64,000 nucleotides of DNA. Source: Gymnogyps californianus (lineage: Eukaryota > Chordata > Aves > Accipitriformes > Cathartidae). A program made the position numbers and the translations under genes. Position 1 is the stretch's first letter. Each line of letters starts with the position of its first letter. The notes beneath the pieces were generated by a model, which did no database searches, had not been told where the DNA came from, and saw only the letters and a program-made list of their open reading frames with translations. The stretch covers positions 13,069,522 through 13,133,521 of the forward strand of contig NC_059477.1 in NCBI RefSeq assembly GCF_018139145.2, read 5' to 3'. Shown in pieces: positions 40,523 to 51,671 of this stretch.

Positions 40523-43500
40523 ATAATTATGAAGGAATGGGATTGTGTCAGACCAGATTATATAACTGGAAAGAAAAAATGTGAATTGTCAAATATAGGT
40601 ATAGTTTTATAGACTATTTTCATTGCTTGTGTTGAGATAAAGGTCAATCAATTGTGTTGAAATGGCATATGGATACGCATAAAAATGAGATGCTTATATG
40701 TATAACTGTCATGGGAATAATTTAAACGAGTTTGGGACAGGTAATTATGTCTAGTAGTAGCTAGAATTCAAAGTACTTCAGGAAAAGGCAATTGTAGTGA
40801 AAGTTTAAGACCTGTAAATTCTGTTCATGCCCTGAAAACTAAGGATCTCTTTCCTTTGTGCCCCTCCCCACTGAAATGAAACAATAATTCTCATGGCCAC
40901 CAAATAGCCTCAAATTTTTCTGACTCAAGTTGTTCAGTACCTTATAGCAGAATTCCATGGGTTAATTATAAATTTGCTCTTACACATTTTAAGAGCACCA
41001 CTTAACACTAACTGGATTCCTTTTGCTATGAGAAATGGGAAACAAGACCTTCTACTCTACCTTCTCAATGTATGCTAATCATTATTTCTTTTCAGACTAC
41101 CATGTACTTATTCATCCACATTGGAAACTAAACACAATATTTTCAGCCTCCTCTCCTATGAAAAATTTTGTGGTTCCTAACTATTGTGTCACCAAAACCA
41201 CTAGTTTTCTCTTGCAAAATGGTAACCAGATCATAGCAATTCAAGTAAATACATGTCTCAGTTTTCCACAATGGCATTTTAACCTTCCCATACTATTCTC
41301 CATCTCTGTGCAATCTAACATTATTCTTTGTGATACAGCCCAACAATGAGCAAGCTTTCATCTCAGCTTGCTTTTGAAATTTATTCTAGGATGGAACTGG
41401 ACTGACTTCCAAGAGTGTTTCAGATATATTCAAAGATGAAGGTTTGCTGCATTGTCACCCATAAAAAGCACAGTTAGCAGTTGCTATTGGCATGAAAAAG
41501 TCAATATTTTTCAGCCAACCACAGTGAAAATGAACAGCAGAGTTATTAACAGGTATTCAATTCAGTGGGTTCCACTGAACTAGACAGTTTTGTCACTTGA
41601 TCTTTGACACATTAGGTATTACACCAGAGTTTTCATTACTTAAAAAGATATTGGAAGAATATGGCCAATGAAACTACAATGCACAGTGCTTGCAGTGTAG
41701 CATGTATGTTTGTCTTCACCCCCTCCCCCCCCAGCAAATAAAAAGAAAGACACAACTCAGATTTGCTTTTGTGCATTGGGGAGGTCAAGAAAAATTGGAT
41801 TTTGCTACTGCGGAGTAATTAGATGATTAAGGTGACAGAGCTTAATACACGCCTTCCATGGGCACTGACTTACCATACCAAAATTAAGAAGTTGCAGCTT
41901 TAAACTGAATTGCCAGCTATTGTCCACACTTACTGAAAACTCATTTTGAGGTGATTTATCTAGTAAGTGTCTCCTTAAGGGTGGCATTAGTATTGTTTTA
42001 TCATCATACCATGTTCTTAGGAGGTTATTGATTACACAAATGACTCAAAAATTGGCCATATCACTGTCTTCACAAGGTGATGAAATCAACTCATCATTCA
42101 CGCTACAAGCTCCAATTTCTCTAGCTTCTTTTATACCAGGATCAGCCAGTTCACTGTTTTTAAAGATAGCTCACACTGAACTGATTTACCATGTGCATAA
42201 ACAGCTGAGTTGGAATAGAGGAAGGGAGAGTGAAATGGTTGGAATGACCAGCTGGCTGGAATGAGAGTATAATTACCTCTCTGAGCAGCAGCATTGCTTC
42301 CTGTCAGCTTAAGCAGTTTGTGGAATTACACAGTCAGTTTGCAAGCTGAAGATGTTTTTAAGTACTTTGAGAAGCCACTGTAGCCTTGCTTAAACAAATG
42401 TAACAGATTAACAGCCTGACTATATGCTTTGGAAGAAAGAATGTCCTTCTGGCAGTCATTGCTGGTAAATAGCAAACCTGTCTATCTGATAATTGTTATC
42501 CAGTTATCTGATATCTCTGACACAATAATGATCCAAAGCCAATGTCCAGGCTTCAGTGCACAACTGGGGATTCCAATTCATATACTCAGACTGATTAACT
42601 GGCATGAATCCCATCAGCCCCACTGCCAAGGTTACCTCAGTGAAGCCTACTTCATCATGAGCAGTTCACTGTGTTCCATTCAATAACTCAAATTATACCA
42701 GCATCTTCTTATTCAGAAATCAAACATTAAAAATTGAAAAGCTCTCAGGTCTACATTTTAAATGGCCACCTTATTTAAACTGTCATGGGCTTTGAACCCT
42801 CAATGACTGCAAAATGTGCGTGATCTGAAAAGTAACACTAATGCAAACCTAATGTTGGCCTTGCACAGTTCCTTGAGGAATTCAATGTGAAATAGTCCAA
42901 GAATAAAGAGATACATTTTAATTTCATTAAAAATTAAGCATCATAACAGAACCAACAGCAAAAAAGCATTAACTGAAGGTAGCATTTCTGAGCATATGAT
43001 GAAGTAATAGTTTTCACCGAAGGAGGTATGTTTCAATGTTTGTATGCACATCCATATGCTTTATATTTATACATACACATAAAAACAAAAGTTCAACTTG
43101 TATTACACCATGTATTTCATTATATTACAGATTTTAAAGAATACAACCTTACTTATGAAAATATGGGAAAGCTGCATCATGCTTTATTTTTAAATTGCAT
43201 CAGATAAGCATATATTTACTACTGGTAGTCATTAAAACATATGCTATAACTGCCTCAGTAATGGCATCCTTAGGGAAGGGATAAGGCTTGCATTACTCAA
43301 GTAGTATACCAAATAGCTTATTAAAAACTGAGAATATACCTTATTTCCCTGGTTAAATAACAGCTAAAAATTACATAAAAATAAGATCCTGTAATAAGAA
43401 AACTCAGGAAAAAAGCAAAAGAACAAAATATTGCAAACATTCAGTTTTTAAGAAATGTCATGAGAGTCCCTGGAACAGTTGTCCTAGACTTAGAGAATTC

Positions 43501-44208
43501 CTGTCTCAACTGTGTAGTAGCTTTTATTCATTAACTTTGAAGGCACTGATTCACTAGTATGTTCTAAAGAACTGAGGGTGAACTGAGGGCTGCATTTTAA
43601 AGTAATTTAGAAACAGTTATGAGAATTTTAAAATTACAGTGGCTGCCATTAAAAAAAGAACTTTGCAAACTCACCATGTACTATCCAACACACCAGAGCT
43701 GTTGCCTGTTGATTTGGAGAAACTGTTTCAGTGTGTTTCAGCTGCTACTGTGTGATAGCTGTTTAAAAAAAATTAACATAAAAGATTTTAATGTGACCAC
43801 TTTATAACACAACATTGAAGTTGTTAGATAGAAGTAAACTTTATGTTTACTTCTAATATACACAACATGCACAAACCCATAAGTTAATATAAGTTTTACT
43901 GTTTACTTCAGCAAAAGCAGAGTTAGACTCAGCCCTCCGAAACAGAGCACAAAACCATTTTAAGCTGATACTCAAAAAAGGAGCTAGGAAAGCTTATTTT
44001 TTTCTTTCAAGCTGAATGCTTAACACCTTTGGACCCCTCTGAAAATTCTTGTGGTATTTTAAAGTGATTCACTTGGAGACATAAAGAGCCTAGATTTGTT
44101 GGGAAACAGGTTGGACTTGGTCCACTGTGCTCAGTGTAAGCAGAAGAGAGGCTTTCTCTATAAGCAGGAAGTCTCTGCTTTTCACATGGTGCAGCCTTCC
44201 ACATTTTG

Positions 44209-44222
44209 CCACCAGGTGGCAA
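44209..44222 (+). promoter_or_regulatory. CTCF-like binding motif, plus orientation
   Basis: ccaccaggtggcaa fits the 14-base vertebrate CTCF core CCASYAGRKGGCRS at 13 of 14 positions (only the last base differs). CTCF is the zinc-finger protein that anchors chromatin loops. The motif sits at the edge of a local CpG cluster (seven CpG from 44235 to 44323), uncommon in this window. Occupancy cannot be judged from sequence. Confidence 0.5.
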
Positions 44223-44280
44223 GATGACAGCAAACGGGATAACGCTAAGTCCGTGCGATTCACACATTAGTAGCCAGCTG

Positions 44281-44294
44281 CCGCCCTCTAATGT
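44281..44294 (-). promoter_or_regulatory. Weaker CTCF-like motif, minus orientation
   Basis: Read on the minus strand, acattagagggcgg matches the same CTCF core at 12 of 14 positions. Its start lies 72 bp from the plus-strand motif's start, in opposite orientation and inside the CpG cluster. Taken alone a 12/14 match is expected by chance several times in a window this size; proximity to the stronger site is the reason for listing it. Confidence 0.3.
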
Positions 44295-47200
44295 AGCGAT
44301 GAAAAAAGCAACAGCTCTTTAAACGCTGAGACTCCAGAATAATGACACACTGCATTTTCTGGATTTGCAAAATGTTGAGAAGCTGAAAGTAATTAGGGTT
44401 CCACATAGCTCTATAAACCAATTTATAAAATGACTGACAAAGCAGGCAAGGGTTTTGTATTGCAGTCTGTGTTGCAATTGAAGTTACATGCTACTCCATC
44501 TTCCTACACATGCTGCTAAGAAAAAACACAACGAATGAGCAAAATGAAAAGAAGCAGACCCTGATTTTCATGATCTTAGTGAAGTCTAACATACTTAAAA
44601 ATAACCCCGTCTGAGCCAACATTCATTTGCACAGAGATAAATGAGGAGGCATTGAAGTCAATTCAATTACACAAATGAAACACAAGGACAGGTAAGTGGA
44701 AACACAGGTGACAAAACAGAAGCCAAAGTTTGAGGTAAAGAAAAAAATTATCAGTGTGTCCTTGCTGAGCTTCTTTAATTCTAAATGCTTACTCCTAGAA
44801 TGTGAAATTTGACATGAAACCCACATCCATGAGGTGGGATGGGCTCCAGTTTTAAGTAAAACACAAGAAAGGATTCATTGTAATTGTAGAGGAGAGTGTC
44901 TTTTTAAAAAAAAAACTCTTGTTACTGGAAATTTTTAAGGTATTTTCCATTAAGAATAATTTGGGGAAATTTTTTCAACAAAAAATTCTGTAATACAAAG
45001 TTTCTGGTCTAGAGAGCTATCTCCCCACCTATTCCCCCACTTCCCAGAACCACGCAATGTATTGTACCAAAAGACTAACTCAAAGACCTCTGCTACCCAT
45101 ATTGTTCTGTAAGATATGACTAATTGAGGTCACAAAACCACAAAAAGCCTTTACAACAAGTAAATTCGATTGTTTCTCAGATGCTTTTATCAAATCTTAC
45201 CTACAAACAGGATGCGAGAACAAGGAGAGGGTGAATAGATGCACCTCCCTCCAAATAGATGCTGGAGGGCTACTGGCAATATCTTATTCTTTACTGAAGT
45301 GACACAGCATATTGAGAAACAACACTTTAAGTAGTGACCCAGGTCCAATCTCCCTTTACAAACCTGTAAAGCAGAAGTCAGTTGAGTTGCACTACTGTAA
45401 TGTTGGAATCAGGTCTACAATGACAATTTCCATCACAATGCATGATGTGTGGATGAGATTTAAACATCTACAAAAGAAAAGAAAGAGGATTCAACAGAAA
45501 ATCTGAAGAACCATTAAACTGAGTAACAATAAAAGGAGTGTCTAAACACAAGATTTATTATAACCAAGTCTTCTCAATACAATTCAGAGTTAAAATAAGA
45601 TGTTTAAGCTGGGCACATATTTTTCTTCTTCCACTGCTGCCTCTTTAGCAAAACTTTTCATTTCTGTGGTTCAGGCTAGATGCACTATCCTCATAGGCCA
45701 TAGTATTAAAAGTAACCAGCATGTAGAATATGAATGCGACTGGCATTCCTCTTGCTCCTTAAAACCTTGATTTCTCACACAATGCTAAAGCATTTCTTAC
45801 AGTGCAATGTGGTAAACAATTTGCTGCAACAGCAGCAAATAAAGGCCTATGTTTAATTCAGACATTGTCATTACATTATTTCCTTTGACCTCTGTGAATC
45901 TGCTCCAACTCTTGGTCTAATCAGTATGAAATATTCTAATGATTTCAGAAAGTACAGGGCTGTGCCCCGTGCTTTTCAACTGTTTCTTCCTCACTCCACA
46001 AACAAACCTCAAAATTAGTAGTCACAGTAATAGGTAGGGTTGCAAAGCTGGGTATCCAACCTGTGCTGATAAGATACAAATGAGAAACAAATAAACCCTT
46101 TCTGAAGGAAAAGGAAAGATGATGTATTGTGTGAACAAACAGTGAGCCTTTCCACCACAAGGTTTTCCGCTTTAGGCCACATCAGCCCTGCAAACACTAC
46201 CACAAACACAGAGAGTTCAATATCAAAATAAAGTAAAATTTCAAGCAAAATCAAGCACCATAGGAAAATGAGTATTTGCTCTTGTACACATATGGTAGAA
46301 AATAAAAATCTGCAGCACTTTGCGATGTTCTCAGGCAACCCATCATGCAATGGAGCCACACTCCAGAAATTACTTGTATGACCAGATTTCATTGAGAGGA
46401 TCATCATGACATGAGGACTTTCCATCCTCTCCTGCTTGGACATAAAAGTGTCAGAATGTACTCATCTCTGCTTGAATAAAATTGAAACATTAGTCTAATT
46501 TGGTTTTCCAAACATTCACGAAAGTGCAAAACACTTCTTTCTGCAAGACAGCTGAAAGTTTAGGCTTGTGGTTATGGCTCCCCCAGAATACTGTATATGC
46601 ATTTTGGCACTTCTTCCTATTTAGAAAATTATTATTTACCCCACTGACTTAGCATGTAAAGCTGTATATAAATCATGATTTTTATTTTTTTTTAAAAGCC
46701 AGTACATTGTTATCATATACTTTACTGAAAATTTTTAGACTTCAAAGCCTATGAAGTCAGTGAAACAGTGACGACTTTCAACTAGCCACAGAATGAATAG
46801 TGATTTGCATGGCACTGCTCATCCCGCAGTGCTTTACAAATGCATGAGTGCTGTTAGCTCCAGCTGAAGTGAAGAGGAACTGAGGACATTCCTCACCTTT
46901 CATATCTGAGCTCGGTATTTTTGCAGACAGCTCTGCAGCGGCAGATGTGAACATGCAGACAGCATGTATGTAACAGACTCCATAACAGCAACATTTGAAC
47001 CATATGACACAACAGTGACATTTTAATCTTAAATCAGTATTAAGCTGAAAGATTCAGATGAAATTATTCCAATCTACAGGTGTTCCATGGACAGGAAATG
47101 GTTTAGGACAGAAAGACAGATTGCTTGCATAAAAATGCATTGAAGCTTTAAAGCACACTCCATAAGGAGAAAAAATGCTGCTTTCCTTTGGAAACATTTT

Positions 47201-49644
47201 GATTTAAAAGCACCAATATCCTTCTCTAAACATAAAATATTATCAATTATTTTGTTATAAACAGAGACGATATTCTAGAACGGCACAAATATCATGTCCT
47301 GCTCCAACCTCACTGACCTGCACGATCTTTCAAGTTCAGATGGATGGAGACACACCTGAAAAACTGTTTCATTTTTCCACCCACAAATATTCACTCAAAT
47401 TTGTGTCTCAATCTCTCAGGTCATGGCCATTGTTTATAGATACTTAGCAGTACTCTAATTTAATCAGCAAAAGTGATGAAAACAGGGATTTTTATAAGTA
47501 CAAAGAATTATTTGCACATAATTTAAGAACCAAACATTTATTGAGGAAATGTTAATCAAAAGAAATGAAGGTCATCAAGTCAAAGAAAGGAAGCACATCA
47601 GGTGACCTAAACATCTAATCAAAAATATCAGCTCAGAATTTGAGTTGTCAGATGTATGCAGTCAACTGCCTATGTGCAAAATACATACCACAAACAAATG
47701 CCCACAGCTATTTGATTAATAGTTCTGAATAAGCTGGAGAAAATAATAAATTGCTCACAATATGGGAAGAGAGGGAAAAGCTAAATTGCTTGCTCCAAAT
47801 TGCAACTTTGCCATCTGTGTATCTTGCATACTGTTCTTTTTATTCTTCATTCAGCAGAATTTGGAAAGCCTTAACTTTCCATTACAAATGCTACTTTCCA
47901 CACTACAATTTAATAGAGTCCTTTCAGTGAAAACGAAAGATGCTGTTACAAAACTTTAAAAGTTTGAGCCATATCATGCTGCAACAGACAGGGAATAGTT
48001 TCTCCCATGGTTATAATTTTGGTGTATTCTCAGGGAGAGGTCCCATAGCAGTTCAAACTCATCTGAACTGTAGCTGCTGCTGCCCCACACATTTCTCCAT
48101 CCTGAGCAACATACTCACTCTGCTCTAACGGAGAAGCACTTAAGAGAAAATTAGCCAACAGAAGAATGACTAATCTTGAGCAGAATAAACTCAAGCCCTA
48201 GTCACACAAAGGCCAGGACCACTGTCAGGAAAGGGTAAAATCATGGAAATAAGAGCACAGTACTATACTATATATAGTATATACTATAGTAATTTTTGGT
48301 GACTTGAACTCTGACAATGCAGCTTGAGAGAAAAATCACACAGGCCAGGGTACTGGGAAAAGTACTCGAGCGGTTAACAGCATACACTTGGGGTGAGTGT
48401 AATAGCTTACTTTATTTTTCTTTGTATCTTTGATTAAGCTAGGGAATAAGAGGGTAAAAGCTAGGCTCTGCTTCTCTTACTGAAGAGGCTGAAAAGCTCA
48501 AGTGTCCAGGAGATCACAGTAACAGATTATGCTCCTGGTCAGGTTAGTTTTAGAAGAATGGGTTGACAGCAAATACAGATATCCATGCTGCAAGTATTAA
48601 ACTGAAAGATTACTGAAACTAACATGACCCACAAACAGGACAATTTTTATGCATGAAATAAAGCTTCAGAAAATCCAGTACTATCAGAAAGGACCAGCAC
48701 TGTAACAAATTGTATTACTAGAAATTTAAGAGTCCTACATCACAAATTTAACACACAGTAAAAGCTCCTCTGCTCTTCCCCCCCCGCCTTAATTTCATTT
48801 CTTCTGAGCACTCAACTATCCTGTATGTTACTTCTAGAATAAGAAGATCTGACACAAAATGCATCCAGCCGTTGAAGTGACGGTGATATAACTCTTGAGA
48901 TCAGCTGAGTGGCAACAGCTATGACAACACTCAAAGTCTCCCTGTAAGCTGTTCATATGAATTATGCTGCTTTTCACTCACTTCATCCAAAGCTATCAAA
49001 AAGCACATATTAGCCTTTGTTCATCTGTGTTAGCTTGTCTGGCAGTTGAAAACTATTAACACATGGAGATGAAAACCACGAAGTACATGAAGCTGCATAA
49101 CATTGTTAAAGGCAGTGCTTTTCTAAAAAGCATGATTTCGCTAAGAGGTTTATTTGTCCTGAGAAGATTATATTTGCCTCAATTAATTTTGAATTCTGAA
49201 GTAAAACTTAGATTCCACAACTTAGATCCATTTTACAACCATATCCCTCAGATGTTTCTGATGCGTTTTCATGGCTTAATTTTGGAGTAATCATATCATA
49301 CTATATGAAAAGTGTCTGAGTTATCAGACAATAGAGTAATGTTAGGAAATAAAGCTCCTCAATTAAAAGTAAAAATTAAAGCTAGTTAAGCACTCAAGAT
49401 CAGTCTGAAGCTTTAAAACTCTTGGTCTACAAGTTTCTCAGGAAAACCTCATTTTCTGTGGCTTGCTCCACAGTGGCTATTCAAGTTTCCAGTGGAAAAT
49501 ATCCGAGTAATGACTACACTTAAACAGAATGGACTTCAGGAAAAATACTTGCATCAGTTCTGACAAAGCAGCAGCAAACTGGAAGCCAAAACCAGGTTAG
49601 AAAACATGTCTCTTATTTTGGCCTAATTATTTCAAACAACCTGA

Positions 49645-49645
<1 letters not shown>
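44295..49645. other. AT-rich unannotated DNA
   Basis: No gene recognised. A 142-codon minus-strand frame (46015-46443) contains a hydrophobic stretch but no recognisable family or splice context and is attributed to chance. An 18-bp palindrome at 48.26 kb is listed separately, and a C8 run lies at 48778-48785. Confidence 0.5.
48264..48281. repeat. 18-bp perfect AT-rich palindrome
   Basis: tatactatatatagtata is identical to its own reverse complement and lies inside a longer stretch of only A, T, C and G dinucleotide steps (48261-48290). Such sequences can extrude cruciforms or arise by slippage. Confidence 0.85.

Positions 49646-49685
<40 letters not shown>
49646..49685. repeat. Uninterrupted G40 homopolymer
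   Basis: Forty consecutive G on the plus strand, entered from ctgac and left into aagagagaga. A tract of this length could form G-quadruplexes. It also mimics a polyproline frame on the minus strand (49613-49798), which is not a gene. The true length may be wrong, because such runs are poorly read by most sequencing chemistries. Confidence 0.9.
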
Positions 49686-49686
<1 letters not shown>

Positions 49687-50156
49687 AGAGAGAGAAAAAA
49701 GGAGTTAGTACCTGTGGCACAGAAACAGTACTAAAGCAGGTAAGATCAACCATTGTGAAACAGTAGGGAATTAGAGTGCACCGGATGAGGTACATCATTA
49801 CGCTGGATCAGCATGTGTAGGATCAATGAATTCTGATGGTTGTGCTGTGGGGTGCACTAACTTTGCTGGATATTGAGATAGGTTGGCAGGTTTTGTTATG
49901 TGGCTGTGACAAAGACTAGTTCCAGTTGGTGTTTATTTGGTCTGCTGAATGTTTGCTAAGAAGCAGTTCAAAAGAAGAAGGGATATGTTTAACATCAAAA
50001 TAGATGTAACAAGTAAACCAACAAATAAAATTAAACATTCACAACCAAAAGAGACTAAAGCTACCTACAGTATTAATACTAAAAAGCATAAAAGAGTCAG
50101 GTATTCAAAGGGAAAAGTCAGCAGAAATTCCCAGCAGTGCTGCATATTGTAGCTAA

Positions 50157-50215
50157 AATTTTAGTCCTACTGGAATCAGTGGCAAAATTACCTGCAAATT
50201 CAATGAGTCTAAAGT
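50157..50215. repeat. Degenerate ancient repeat relic
   Basis: tttagtcctactggaatcag, then tggcaaaatt, then aattcaatgagt, resembles an old repeat phrase (cctattggaatcaatggcaaaactcc...gacttcaatgggg) common in amniote non-coding DNA. Tentative and short. Confidence 0.3.
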
Positions 50216-50912
50216 TTACCGTACAGATAAAAACAGAGCAATTTTTAACAGTATTTCAACAGAAAATGCAATTTGGGTCATTGTATCCTTGCTAATACTG
50301 CACCCAGTTTGTCTGATTCACTGTAATCCCTCTCTAGTTTAGAGGGCTACTAAACACAGGATTATTTATAACGAATTTTTTGTTCATCAGTACATTCTAT
50401 AACATCCCCTGCAACAGCTAAATGACAGCAACACAGTACAGATTCTCCAAAACAAAGATATATTCTTACATGTAATTCTAGGCAAATAAGATTTTTGAAA
50501 GAACTTCAGGTCATACAGGGCCTACTTCCAGATATTCATACAGGATTCGAAGCTTAATTTTTAGACAGCAACTTGAATTTGCTGTGCAGCAGAGAAATCA
50601 GCACTGCTACATAAACTGTAAGTAAAGGTCAAAAACATCTCCAAAAAGCATGGACTTAATGCACTGACTGACAATCTTACATCCCGCAAAGTAAATCATC
50701 AAATGAGCATATTTCGAGTAGGTGTAACACATGAACTCTTGCTTTAGATAGCCAGAAGAAATGATAAATTTCTTACAAATCTGTTGTATGAACTCTTCCT
50801 GGCCACTGACCCCAATTCCAAGACATGAAACCAATTATTGTTAGTAAAGGCATTCTATTCATGGCAGGAATAACAAAAATCTCCTTTTCATTTCAACAAA
50901 CATTTTCATTTT

Positions 50913-50934
50913 GTTAACTTATGGTTAACTTATG
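50913..50934. repeat. 11-bp perfect tandem duplication
   Basis: gttaacttatg occurs twice in direct succession (50913-50923 and 50924-50934). Confidence 0.85.
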
Positions 50935-51214
50935 GTGATGTTCATTTCCTTCTGAAGTATAAGTATCAATAAGAAATGTCAAAGTTTTCTTTCAGATTTA
51001 ACTTGCCTGCCTATATCTCCTTTACTCCCTTTCTCTTCCTCTCATCTAGAAAAACCCCCAAAACAGAAAGTCCTAAATAGGTAAGTTACTTACAAGAAGA
51101 AAGCTCATTGTAGGAAAAATATATACACAATAATTCAGTTCTGTTGACTGCCTCAGTCATTGGTGAGAGCACCATTCTGTAGACCAATCTGGAAAAAAAA
51201 ATGAGGTAAAAAGA

Positions 51215-51335
51215 GGGACTGGGAGTCAGGAAATTTAAATGTTCTTGACTACTGACACATTTTGCTAATATATCTTGAGCAGGTCAGTTAACTTTACTGT
51301 GTGTATTTCTAAAAGGATATATTCATTTTATCCAT
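51215..51335 (+). repeat. MIR SINE relic
   Basis: In order, the segment shows gactgggagtcaggaa, a variable middle, ctactgacacattttgct, then cttgagcaggtcagttaact and ttactgtgtgtatttct. These line up with the MIR body (ggagtcag...ctgccactaact...cttgggcaagtcacttaacct...ctgtgcctcagtttct). The copy is heavily substituted, as expected for insertions predating the radiation of birds. Confidence 0.55.
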
Positions 51336-51643
51336 CTCAGAATAACATTTTCATCCCATGCCTTCAAAGCCATTCCAAAGAGGACTATGCTCTTATTTGT
51401 TACTAAAGCCAAAAGATCATCAGATAGGGGCAGATAAATCCCGATATTCTATGGCAATATGTGACAGCATTCCCTAATTAAACCATTGGAACAAAGCATA
51501 GTCATTAGCATGGAATGATTCCAGATTCACAATGTTCGTTTGTGCTTCCCCAAACACAGCAAGTTAGGATTATTTAAGTTTATATACTTCACCAATTCAA
51601 TACAGCAAAGTTTTTCAGTGCTGAGATTTAAAATACGTATGTT

Positions 51644-51671
51644 TAAGATATATGATTATACATATATCTTA
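51644..51671. repeat. Perfect 11-bp inverted repeat (hairpin)
   Basis: taagatatatg (51644-51654) and catatatctta (51661-51671) are perfect reverse complements around a 6-nt loop, attata. The stem is almost pure A/T and not followed by a coding or RNA-gene signal. Confidence 0.8.

Larger units (their letters stand above)
33534..44208. other. AT-rich unannotated DNA
   Basis: More than 10 kb without recognisable coding or transposon content. The longest frame (143 codons, 36277-36708, plus) runs into TA/TG simple sequence and is not believed. Simple-sequence stretches at 36.5 and 40.4 kb are listed separately. A short C8 run is at 41725-41732. Confidence 0.5.

Noticed and set aside
46015..46443. 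142-codon minus-strand frame with a hydrophobic stretch
   Set aside because: A single T-rich segment can look like a membrane helix; no family resemblance, signal sequence or splice support.
46800..46930. Possible additional MIR/L2 relic
   Set aside because: Only agtgctttacaaatg and aactgaggac resemble the consensus; not enough for a call.
49613..49798. Proline-rich minus-strand frame
   Set aside because: The proline run is only the G40 homopolymer read on the other strand.
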